A stretch of 64,000 nt of DNA, from NCBI GenBank assembly GCA_018697195.1, contig CM031878.1, positions 10,649,566-10,713,565 on the forward strand. Reading direction: 5' to 3'. The notes under the pieces were generated by a model. The model saw only the letters and a program-made list of their open reading frames with translations. It had not been told where the DNA came from and did no database searches. How positions within the stretch are numbered: position 1 is the first letter of the stretch; the number at the start of each line of letters is the position of its first letter. Both the position numbers and the translations under genes were made by a program. This DNA is from Certhia americana. Taxonomy: Eukaryota > Chordata > Aves > Passeriformes > Certhiidae. Below are positions 51,791 to 64,000 of this stretch, one piece after another.

Positions 51791-52534
51791 TGTGAATTGT
51801 ATCTAGGTACACGCTACACGCTTCAACAGGAACACAATTTGGCAGGTACAGATTCCAAGTGTGCAAATCTACTATTTTCATAAAACCTTGGGGCACATCA
51901 GGCTACCAATAGAGAACCCTTCAAAGTGAAAAAACTGAGACCGGTAGGCAGATTAATACTTTGTGAAACTCTGCTATGTTAGCAGTTAGTGCTATCAGAA
52001 TAGTCCATACACATAAGGGAATGTTTTGGGAATTTTGGCACACATTATTCCCTAGACACCTTCATCTTGCCTAAGAGATGCTCAGAGAAAGCAGAGACAA
52101 TGAACACAATCACCAAAGAATCAATATAAGAATGACAGTGTTACACTAAACCTCTTCAAGGCTGTGTCAAGCAGAGGACATGAAAGGGTGTATCTTTTAT
52201 GTGAGGAGTAATAATAATAATAAAAATAAAAATAATAATAGTAATAATAATAATAACAACAACAACAAAAACATTCTGCAGCTGAACAAATATTAAATAC
52301 TGTATTCAACTGTTCATCAGAGCATTTAGCTTAATTTTTTTAATTGGATACAAAATGTGCTGTGTAAAAAATATTTGCCACACGATGGCAGCATAATCCA
52401 ACGAGACAAAAAAATTTGGCTGTCATTGCTGGGAAACTGCAAGTTTTTAGGTGGCTGATTGTTGCAGAGCCACAGTACATCCCAAAATGAAGGGCTGGCA
52501 GCCTCTGAATAGCTATTTTGCACTGTGCAGGCTA
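51791..52534. other. Intergenic sequence
   Basis: Nothing recognisable apart from the AAT/AAC microsatellite at 52208-52270. Confidence 0.5.
52208..52270 (+). repeat. (AAT)n with (AAC)n microsatellite
   Basis: Imperfect AAT/AAAAT units followed by about four AAC units. Confidence 0.9.
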
Positions 52535-52790
52535 AGTGGCACAGTGGGTTAGTACTGTCGGCTTTTTCCTGTGGAGGCTCGGGCTTACATCCTGGCTGAG
52601 CCTGTAAATGAAAGCAAGTTGGGTGGTCTCATCCCAGTCCCCATTTGTGCCTATCACAAAACCACCGGGCAATTTGGCATAGCCAGGAGGTGCTGCCTGG
52701 GAGAGGAGCGGGATTGGAATAGGAGAGGGACTGCAGGTCGCAAGCAAGGTGGACGACCTGTTAAGGGAGGTTTGAAAGAATGACCATCAC
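52535..52790 (+). mobile_element. tRNA-derived SINE-like sequence
   Basis: The head carries a perfect pol III A box, TGGCACAGTGG (52537-52547, consensus TRGYNNANNNG), inside GTGGCACAGTGGGTTAG. About 44 bases later a degenerate B box GGGCTTACATCC (52581-52592) is followed by TGGCTGAGCC. This order is that of a tRNA-derived SINE head and, from memory, resembles old amniote SINEs of the AmnSINE1 type. The roughly 190 bases after the head are GC-richer than the surroundings and were not matched to a family. A plus-strand open frame spans 52571-52783 and an opposite one 52532-52747; both are probably incidental. Confidence 0.5.
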
Positions 52791-54804
52791 CATCTGCCAT
52801 CAGCACTAATGTTATTCTGAATATATCTGCAAAGTAGTGCTTGAAATCCAACTCAGATCATTATTTTATCCTTCTCACTTTGCTATTCGTGGTGGTATTG
52901 CCAATAGAAGGAGCTAGGCAGCGCTACATGATTTGGCCTGTTTTCAAGTATAGTTATGAAGAACAAATTCCTCTAATTTCTGTTTCGAAGAGAGGATAGA
53001 GTAAATTCTTAAATTCACACTTCTTCAGTATCTAGAGCACAGGAGATAAAAGTACAAGGGTGCTACACAAATCTGCAGGGTCTGGATGATCTCCAAAACA
53101 TGGCCCAAGTGTCTGTGTCAGCCCCATTGTACATGCTCTCCACAATCTTAATTTCTCTGGAAAACCTGGTGCCAGGGCAATGCTGTTGCCTATATTTTAT
53201 TGATCAAGAACCAAAACTCATAAAGGGTGAGTCATGTGGTATACAGAATACTCCTGACATCTGAATCTGGATATATGACCTGTTGTAGGGCAGCTCTTGA
53301 AGGAGAAGCTCTAAAAATGAGGAGTAAAGTGCCAAGGGGTCTCATGATGGAAAAAAGACCAAGGGGTCTCATGATGGAAAAAGGAATATGGTACTGCAGA
53401 AAATGGGAAACTGATTCAGGTTTTGAAAAGAAATGATGCAGAAAATTAACACAAGTTTAGGAGCCAGATTAATAGTAACAATAGTGGACAAATATCAGAA
53501 TAGAGTACATTTTTTATCATTTTTATCAAATATCAAAGCTCTAAAAACGCTAATAGTACAATGGAGAATAAATGCTAAGTAATCGGGAAAGCCAGAAAAA
53601 TGTGCAGTGTCTGGAGAAAGGAAGTTGTAAAGAACAAAGAAAAAGCAGGAATATAAAAATATACTGCTGAAAAATGCAGTTTTTGAGGCAAGTACTTGTG
53701 AAGCTGTGCCAACTTCTATAAATACAATTGGCTTTAAAGTGAGGAGATATTATAGAAAAGTTAAAACATTTCATTTTGGCATTTTCCTAGCAAAATGATT
53801 CTATGTTTTATTTCCAAGTTCAGTTCATTTTACAGCTGAGTTTGTTTTAATTTAAAATAGAGTAAAAGCAATATAAAAGTAAGATAAGATTTTTTTCCTT
53901 TTAAGCAACAAAAATTGTTTCAATGATGCCCTGGAAGAATTATTCTTCCCAGTTTTTCAGTTCTATCACTGAAGTGAAAAATCAATTATTTGTGCAGCCC
54001 TAGTTGTGTAATGAGGCATGTTAAAGAGAAACTTTCGTTAGAGATGTGGGTACTCCTGTCTTAAAATTTTGGAATTTTAGATATGTCTGTGTATCTCAGA
54101 GATGTCTGATGAGCTGGGTGGGGGAACAGCAAAGGAAAGGGCTCATCATGAAGGATTATATCACTTGACTACTGCTCTCTATTATCTGTAGAAATCTTGT
54201 TGCCTCACTGATGCTGCAAGTCTGGGTTTTCAGTTTTGCATGGAAGTGTAAAAAACCTTCTTCCATCTTATCCACACTTCCAGGATAAGCTGATCCCTTT
54301 AGAAAGAGGAAAATCCAGACAGGTAGTTATCTCTTAGGTCATAGAATTTTTGTCTTGTTCTGGGAAATGGCTGATCACACCAGAACCAAGCTGACCACCA
54401 CTGTTTTCACAACTAGGACAATGTTGATCACATGAGAAGCAAGATACAATCTTCTGTACCATTTCTGTTGTAACTTTATTAAAACAAGCAAGGGCTAGTT
54501 GAAAAAAAATGCCTTAAATTTCTTGTCAGTTGTGGCTGCTTTGGAACACAAATGTCACTTGTGCAAATTCAGTCCTTCAGAAGAAATACTCTCCTGTGCC
54601 AACAGTTGATTTTCCACATGCATAATCTCTTTGCTTTTTGCTGACCACACACTGCTACAGAGACATGAATTCTTGCCTAAGAATGGCAATGCTGTTTTGT
54701 CCTGAAACTTCTAAATGAAAATGCTGAAAAATTATGGAATACCAGAGATCTCACTTCTGCATGAGGGCACAGAAGAGTAAGCAAGGCCACTGTGCCACTA
54801 ATAT
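52791..54804. other. Intergenic sequence
   Basis: No gene or transposon was seen apart from the 27-bp duplication at 53332-53385. Confidence 0.5.
53332..53385 (+). repeat. Two-copy 27-bp tandem duplication
   Basis: CCAAGGGGTCTCATGATGG followed by an A run occurs twice with a 27-base period. The units are almost identical, so the duplication is fairly recent. Confidence 0.85.
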
Positions 54805-55266
54805 CTCCAAGTGAGATACTGGAGCACGTCCAGAAAAGGGCAGTGGAGCTGGGGAAGGGTCTAGAGTGCAAGTCATGTACAGAGTGTCTGAGGGAGCTGG
54901 AGGTGTTCATTCAGAGAAGAGAAGGCTCAAGGGGAATCTTACACAACTCCTTACAAGACCCTGAAAGGTGAGTGTAGCCAGACAGGGTTTTGTCTCTCCC
55001 CCCAAGTGATAAGTGACAGGGTGAGAGGAAATGGCCTCAAACTGAACCAGGGGAAGTTCAGGTTGGACATCAGGAAGAACTTCACCACATAAAGGGTTGT
55101 CAGATATTGGAACAGGCTGCCCTGGGAGATGTTGGACTCATCATCCCTGGAGGTGTTCATGAAAAGGGTGGACTCAGTACCATGGTCTAGTTGACAAAAT
55201 GTTGATCAGTCAAAGACTGGACTCAATGATCTTGGAGATATTTTCCAACCTAAATGATTCTGTGAT
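54805..55266 (+). mobile_element. CR1 LINE 3' fragment
   Basis: Landmarks in order: GGAGCACGTCCAGAAAAGGG, GGTTGGACATCAGGAAGAAC, CTGCCCTGGGAGATGTTGGA and the end CTAAATGATTCTGTGATAC. This is the C-terminal coding region and 3' tail of a CR1 on the plus strand, with frame breaks. The start is approximate and could reach about 54740. Confidence 0.88.
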
Positions 55267-56084
55267 ACATTAGCCCTCTTTCTTTACACTCTTCCCATCA
55301 AAATAGTAGTTCTAGAGACACAAAGATACCTGGATGAGTGAATGAACATGGAGATAACTAGAAATAAAGTTATGAAAAGTTATGCTCATGTGCTCTGTAA
55401 CACCATGCCTTCTCTGACTTTTTTGTCTTTTCCAATTTCTTCCACAAAATTTGTTTACACTTAAAACACCACAGACATATTCATAGACATCATTGTTTGG
55501 TGTTTTGATGATGTATGTCCAGGGAGCCAGGACTTCTCCCTGCAGTCTCCATTTGCTCCAAACAACACAACTTTGCAGATGCAAGTGATCCAGCATGCAT
55601 GTTTTACACTTTCTTACTAGTACCTCTAGTAAGATACCCACTTCCATTAGATGGTAAGTGCTAGCTAAATTTTTTGCCAAATTAACCAAGTACCACAAAC
55701 TTCTTTCCTGGGCTGAATTTGGGGTCTGGATCATCAAATTATGCATCCAAAATGAACTGGCAACTTTGCAGTAGCTGAATCAATGAAAATAATTTTTTTT
55801 TTTTTTTTTAAGATTTTTGCAGATATTAATGTGCATTTATGTAATTGAATTGAATTGAACTTTGGTAGGATAATCATTGATTCCTTTAATTCTTAATGTT
55901 CCTGCCTCCCACCCTGTACTTTATTTTTGATAATGAAACTAAGCAAGTACTTATAATGAGGAAGCCCTGTCCAAAGTCTTGCTGTACAAAATGAAACCCC
56001 ATCCTGTGAGTTCCTTATCTCTGAGTTGTGTGAAGCTTGTATTACAGAGCCTTTGAAAGAAATCTAAATCACAATAAGAGCAGT
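55267..56084. other. Intergenic sequence next to the probable SLC1A3 3' end
   Basis: No recognised feature. It holds a T17 run near 55793-55809. A 144-codon minus-strand frame at 55312-55746 was not recognised and has no splice or promoter context. Confidence 0.45.
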
Positions 56085-58449
56085 AATGTAAAACTATTTT
56101 TATTGAAAATACATCTACAAAGTAATGTTTCTCAATCCACTCTGGGTGCATACCAATGCAGAACCAGTGAGGGATGGGGAAGGGAATCTTTCTATACCTG
56201 ATTTCCATAAGAAACAAAGTTAGTATAAAAAAAGATCACATTCTTTGTGATGCAATTCATTTTTCTCAGCTGATGTCACAGAAAGACAGCCTTTTACATT
56301 GTCTTTGCAATGTATTTCCAAACAAAATCTTAACAAAAATTAAAAATGTTATGCCATAAATTCTACCGTTAATGTTTATACACACATTCTGAATACAGTA
56401 TCTATATAAAAATATCTCTAATTATATATCAGAAAATGCCTCTCTGTATTCTAGATTTGCATTCTGTTAGCAAAAAAAAACCAAACCAAAAAAACAAAAA
56501 CAAAAACAAAACCCGATAATGAAAAAACAACCCATATCTTCTTTCAGTCATTCATTTAGAAATTCACTTAGATCTTTCTTGGATTAACACTCAGTAACAT
56601 ATATTAAACCTTGCTCACTTCATTAACTTGAGAGTTCTTGCTCATATTTTCTGAATTACTCAACTGGAGAAGATTAACAGGAATTTTGAGTCCCAGAAAG
56701 CCAGTCTTGCCTGGGAAAATGTTTGTCTTTGACCAGCATGCTGACATTTTCACTACAGCTACTTGTACACTCTATTTATGGACTTTAAGTGACAGATGCA
56801 ACATATTGAATGGCAGCTGGGACAATGCAAATGGATCCTTAATTTCTGTCATCAGAATTGTTATGGCAAGTGGAGGAATAAAGAAGAAAAACTAATATTT
56901 TAATAAAACAGATCATTGAACATTATTGTGCCTGTCCATTAATATTTCTTCTTTCTCCTAATTGCATCTGCATTATAAAACTTTCTGGTTTAACCTCTGT
57001 AATAATATACGGCAAAAAGGAAAAAGTACATAATTTGTATTTCTAGAAAAAGGCTTCTTCAGGGAATAATTTTGAACAAAAAAGCCACTGTATTACAAGA
57101 GCATTGTTTTCCTTTTTTCATTCTTTCCTTACGTATTCCCTGAAAATTATCTATAATATTTCATTTTAAAATACCTTCTAATTAAAATTTCAACATATAT
57201 CATAGTATTTGTTATTTTTGAATTTGCATATGTTTTCCTAATTAAAATACAAAAGCACCCATTGATTTTATTTTCTAAAGGCTTTTATCTTCTTTGTAGG
57301 TGCTACTGTTAAACTCTCTAGGAATTAAAAATTTCATGTTTTGATAGGAAGCCTTCTCCAGATGGTGAAATGCAAATCCAGTTCCTACCTCTATAATTTA
57401 TTAATGGATCAAGAATTTGGGAGGTTTCCAATCAGAAAACCTCTGCTGGTCTCAGGGATTCAGATTCAGAATGCAGCCCATTTAGGATCTGAACATCTCA
57501 CCCTCTGTACCTTCTGTAGAAGGCTAGCATTGCCTTCTTATAATTGTTTATTAAGTAGCTCATTAGTGCATCCAGAGCGTGCAAATTTTTTATCCAAACA
57601 GAGATGAAGACACATTTTCTGTCCCAGACCCAGGGCCTTGCTCCTACAAACACACACAGAGATTGTTTAACTGGGTTGTGATGTTGAAATTAAGGGAGCA
57701 AATCCAGATTGGAAGTACATACATGCATATGTAAATGTTTGCAAGTCAGAGGAGCCAGCTAGGTTAAATTTTATAAAGATCAGCTGAATCTAATTCAAAA
57801 AACTGTCTAGATAAAATAACTTTCTCAGAAATATTTCATCTCAGCTGGTAAAAGTGCTGATTTGGGGGTATTTTCTTTTCGTTATTTATATATCTTCCCC
57901 CTTTTTATCCCCTCAATTAATCTCCTGCTTTTTATTTTCCTGCTAGTATCTGAACAATACTATAACACTAGAGAAAAAAAAAATCAGATAAAACAGCAAG
58001 AGTCCTGTTAATTTACTTAGCTGGATGCAGTTATCAAGTTAGAAGTGTTGATTGTGTGTTTATAGATGTTAGGAATTTTGCAACAGGTATTTAAAAAAAT
58101 AAAACCATTTTCAGGCTCTGTTATCTGTTTTTACTTTCCAGTTCATAAAAAAAAAAAAGAAAAAAAAGATTCACAGGACTGAGTAACATATACACAATCT
58201 CTTTTTTTATCCCCAGTTAGCATATGTCTAGCAGGATCAATGTTGTTGCCTGTTATTTTTTTTTAAATGGGAAGCCAACATATACCATGATCGCTGCTAG
58301 TTTGGAATATATTTTCATTAATTCTTTCCAGTGCGAGCATAAAGGGAGAAATCAAGGAATAGATGAAGTTGGTGAATTCAGGACATAAATCACCAGAAAA
58401 AGTGTATGCTTTCCCACACTTGTAGTGTTGAACTCACACTTTCTCTAGC
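56085..58449 (-). other. SLC1A3: SLC1A3 3' untranslated region (extent inferred)
   Basis: Sequence downstream of the SLC1A3 stop codon on the minus strand must begin the 3' UTR. Its end is not fixed by the sequence. AATAAA hexamers on the minus strand occur near 57929, 57546, 57397 and 57264, and at 56104-56099. I favour the last because it is followed by T/G-rich sequence and gives about 2.4 kb, in line with the roughly 2-kb 3' UTR I recall for mammals. Earlier sites could give shorter isoforms. An A/C-rich low-complexity run lies at 56467-56513. Confidence 0.4.
56099..56104 (-). promoter_or_regulatory. SLC1A3: Candidate distal polyadenylation signal of SLC1A3
   Basis: AATAAA on the minus strand in the context CAATAAAAATAG, with TTGTGATTTAGATTTCTTT-like T/G-rich sequence 30-60 bases further downstream, the usual arrangement around a cleavage site. 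Other hexamers lie upstream, so this is one of several options. Confidence 0.35.
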
Positions 58450-58654
58450 CTACATCTTGGTTTCACTATCTATTGGTTTCTCATTCTCATTTTCTTGTGA
58501 GATCAGTTGGTATGGTTTCTTCATTTCATTCTCCTCTATCACGGAATTACCCATCTCAGCATCCCTGTTCTTCAGTTCATGCCGTGATAAGTGTTCAACA
58601 ATTCCTGCTCCAATGGAGTCTCCCAAGACATTGGTAGTGGTACGGAGACGATCC
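58450..58654 (-). CDS. SLC1A3: SLC1A3 (EAAT1/GLAST) terminal coding exon
   Basis: The last coding exon of the sodium-coupled glutamate/aspartate transporter of astrocytes and Bergmann glia, a plasma-membrane protein that clears synaptic glutamate. The acceptor TTTTCCCTAG precedes the first base at 58654; G completes the Leu codon split across the junction. The exon encodes [13 protein letters not shown], the second half of TM8, where the Asp and Arg (D476 and R479 in human numbering, from memory) and the Asn contact substrate and ions. A cytoplasmic tail of some 50 residues follows, ending ETKM, with TAG at 58450-58452. The ETKM end and the HELKNRD and [10 protein letters not shown] segments identify EAAT1 rather than EAAT2 or EAAT3. 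No disruption is seen. Confidence 0.96.
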
Positions 58655-61445
<2,791 letters not shown>

Positions 61446-61640
61446 CTGATTGTGATAATCTGTCCAAAGTTCAGATCAAAGTTGTTGACCTGTGCAATGA
61501 AAATTGCAGCCAAAGCCTCATATAAAGCAGTTCCATCCATGTTAATTGTAGCACCAACTGGGAGTACAAATCTTGTAACTCGTTTGTCCACTCCATTTAT
61601 TTCTTCTAGACACTTAAATGTAACAGGTAGTGTTGCAGAA
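61446..61640 (-). CDS. SLC1A3: SLC1A3 exon encoding end of HP1 and TM7 (NMDGT)
   Basis: A 195-bp exon with acceptor TTTGTATCAG before 61640 and donor GTATGA after 61446. It completes the serine-rich tip of hairpin 1 (TSSSSATLP across the junction) and continues [22 protein letters not shown]7 follows, with the family signature NMDGT in [23 protein letters not shown] helps form the sodium and substrate sites, and the Glu of LYEA belongs to the region coupled to proton and potassium counter-transport in EAATs. It ends NFGQIITI, joining the HP2 exon through a split Ser codon. Length is a multiple of three with phase-2 borders. Confidence 0.97.
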
Positions 61641-63578
61641 CTGATACAAAAAGAAAAAAAGATGATGTATGATATAAATTCTGCAAAGAGGTAAAAAGAA
61701 GAGTGCCATGTTATAATGACAAGAGAGACAGTTCTGTCTTAGTTTTAATGTGATTTACCAGAATATTTTTTTGTTTGTTTTTTGTTTTTTTTTTATGTAG
61801 ATACTGAATTAAGCATTTCTAATAGTGAAGGCTCTCCTAAAGCTCTTGGAAACTTTTCCCAACTATTAATTACTGTCATGTAATCTCTAGTCTGAAAGTG
61901 TATAAATTCAGTGTCTTGTCACAAGGTTCTTCTGCCAGGCACAGGAACCTATTTAAAATTCTTGCTTCCCAGTTTTAAATCATGGAGCTGTGATTGAATC
62001 ATCTCTAAGAATTGTTTTCTTTAAGATGTGTGAACTGGACTATTCAAAACTTCTCTTATTTTTTTGTGGGCTCCCCGCAAAGGGCATTTTGATTGATGGT
62101 TGCATTATTTTCCCACCTATGGGAAAATAACCAGTACACAGCTAACACCAGTACACAGCTACACACCATACAGCCACTCACTTGCTTCCACACCTTGATG
62201 GGACAGGCAGGGAACGGAGAATAAATGAAAAGTATTTAGTAAGTGTGGGAGAAGTTTGAAAGAAGAGCAGATGAAAATGAAACATAGAAGTGGTGCTTAG
62301 GCACCACTCCCACAAATGGACCAGTAGCCAGCAAGTTTTGGAGTAATATGTGGCCAACCTTCCCAAAATCCTTTTTCCCCTTTTGTTGCTGAGTGTGATG
62401 TATGTGACATGGAATATCTCTTTAGTTACTTTGGTTCATCTGCCCAGCTGTGTCCCATTCCAACCCACTGTGAACCCCTCAGCTCACTATAGGGGCAGAG
62501 TGAGAGTCAGAGAAGGTCTTGATGCTGTGCAAATACTTAGCAACAGCTATAATATCAGAGTGGGATCATTTTGGCCAAAAATCTAAAATGTGGCACTATA
62601 TGAGCTGCTATGAAAAAAGTTAACTCTGTCCAAGCCCGGCCTGTATCTCTACATCTGATCACACCAAAGTAAAGAGGTTGTACAAGACACAGCAATTCAG
62701 GTTACTTGATCCCAGTGAAACATTCATTGCTGAACAGATTTTTCTAGTCTTTGAAAACTCTATCAACATGGATAAAATACTGACCAAAAATATAGAGGGG
62801 TTGTGGAAGATTGTGTTAGAAAAATATCTCTGCTGACAGTCATCTTACAGTTGAATTTTTAATGTTTTTTAAATCCACTTGCAATACAGTATACTGTCTT
62901 GCATCAGCTCAGATATTTACTTCAAAATAATCTCGAACACCAAGGACTCCAATTTAGTGTCAGAGAATATTTGACTCAACCCCCCTGTCTTTGGAACATA
63001 TTTTTAAAGTCTATTAAAATGGTAGCTGTTTTATGGAAGGTCAAATGGTCTGGAAATGTACACTCTATTATGATTTTTTCCTTCTGTCATACATGCAAAC
63101 AGTTTTTTTTTAATTCACATGTCATAACTATGACCACCTGAGAAGAGCAGAAGTGGCATTTCTGTTGTAGGTTCTGTATCAGTAATTGTCTATCAGGATT
63201 TTGGGTACAAAATGTCAGCTGGCAATAGGAATCCCCTCAGGACTTTTCTGTTTGCTGCTCCATTTTGCCATACATATTCTTTGCCAGCTCTATCCTTTAT
63301 TATCAAACCATTACAAACTCCTCAGAATAACAAACACCAAGACCAACCAAACTAACAAGGGCTCTGGCCATACAGTCTGCATCACCAAAGAGATTAATTT
63401 CAACTCAGTTCAGGGTTTCTTATAGAAAACAGAGTTCAAGTCAGTATTGAAGAGCAGCAGAACTGAAATACAGTGCACAAGTGAATACAGAGTGCACCAA
63501 ATATTAAGCAAAATTGTTTCTTAAACCAGCAATATAAATAAATAAAAAATTGTATGGCTTTAAAATATTGTGCTATAC
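61641..63578 (-). other. SLC1A3: SLC1A3 intron
   Basis: Phase-2 GT-AG intron of 1,938 bp. It contains a T/G-rich low-complexity run at about 61766-61797 and a 13-base duplication, CAGTACACAGCTA, near 62131-62162. No mobile element was recognised. Confidence 0.85.
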
Positions 63579-63812
63579 CTGGAAGATGTTCCCAAAGCTG
63601 TGACTAATGCCTGGATTAAGCCTCCAATAAATACCCACGGATTCTTACGAGTGATCACGAAGTAGAGCAGAGGTAGGACAATGACAGCATGAATTAGCAA
63701 ACCAATGATAACTGTTACTGTGTACATGGCAAGCTGACCACCAATCACACCCATATCTTCCATCTCAACAATTTTCCCAGCAATCAAGAAGAGAATTCCA
63801 AGTGGAGCATAC
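63579..63812 (-). CDS. SLC1A3: SLC1A3 exon encoding TM5, TM6 and start of HP1
   Basis: A 234-bp exon with acceptor TTTATTTACAG before 63812 and donor GTATAG after 63579. Read in phase it gives [20 protein letters not shown] (TM5 region), [20 protein letters not shown] (TM6) and [20 protein letters not shown] (first half of hairpin 1, the cytoplasmic-side gate). Near-identity to mammalian EAAT1 from memory, including the [13 protein letters not shown] stretch, supports the orthology. The upstream exons with the scaffold helices TM1-TM4 lie beyond the window, so the gene is partial here. Confidence 0.96.
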
Positions 63813-64000
63813 CTGTAAATAAAAAAAATCAAAACTGCATTGCAAGACAAAGTAGAGATTCAGTCCTCCATCCATCCTGTTTGTGCTTATATGCATAAAT
63901 GCAGAATTTCACTGTTAGGATGCTCTAATTCAGGAGCAGTTAAAAAATTTAATCCTTCAACTCAGTTACAATTCAACCTGGATTGAACAACAGCAGAGAA
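63813..64000 (-). other. SLC1A3: 3' end of an upstream SLC1A3 intron
   Basis: The pyrimidine tract and TTTACAG acceptor for the exon at 63812 lie here. The rest of the intron continues past the window edge. Confidence 0.85.

Noticed and set aside
52537..52600. A functional tRNA gene
   Set aside because: Only the A box is intact; the B box is degenerate and no cloverleaf could be folded by eye.

Overview
This is a vertebrate nuclear window, almost certainly from a bird and most likely a songbird. Three things point there: several CR1 retrotransposons with the avian 3' end (copies of an ATTCTGTG-like octamer), LTRs opening TGTCCTGGTTT or TGTCTTGGTTTG that look like songbird endogenous-retrovirus families (recognised from memory, not searched), and a split gene with a clear vertebrate orthologue.

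The only protein-coding gene I can support is SLC1A3 (EAAT1/GLAST, the glial glutamate-aspartate transporter). Its last four coding exons lie on the minus strand: 63579-63812, 61446-61640, 59904-60038 and 58450-58654 (stop at 58450-58452). All four carry good splice signals and join in frame. They encode the C-terminal part of the transport core: TM5-TM6, hairpin HP1, TM7 with NMDGT, HP2, TM8 and the ETKM C-terminus. The 5' exons lie beyond base 64000. The 3' UTR runs to lower coordinates, perhaps to about 56085.

The remaining 56 kb is the AT-rich flank downstream of SLC1A3, with no credible coding gene. Layout: 1052-2351 a minus-strand LTR (copy A) and 7966-9236 a plus-strand LTR of the same family (copy B), forming an inverted repeat with 1,066 identical bases; 13225-14385 a plus-strand CR1; 18812-20538 a diverged third LTR (copy C) holding a 23-bp minisatellite and a 10-N gap; 29797-30730 a solo LTR of another family (copy D) with a perfect 5-bp target duplication and CTCF-like motifs; 38139-38775 an LTR-like segment; 38790-39050 a CR1; 42828-42955 a (TTTTCC)n array; 45790-46375 and 49980-50600 old eroded CR1-like LINEs; 46894-47705 and 51390-51790 minus-strand CR1s; 48963-49272 a diverged ~100-bp tandem array; 52535-52790 a tRNA-derived SINE-like sequence; 54805-55266 a plus-strand CR1.

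I found no undescribed gene system. The most notable signal is the inverted LTR pair, whose core is identical while its margins differ clearly; this looks like gene conversion or a mosaic subfamily. Most long open frames lie inside LTRs, CR1s or simple repeats and are not genes.
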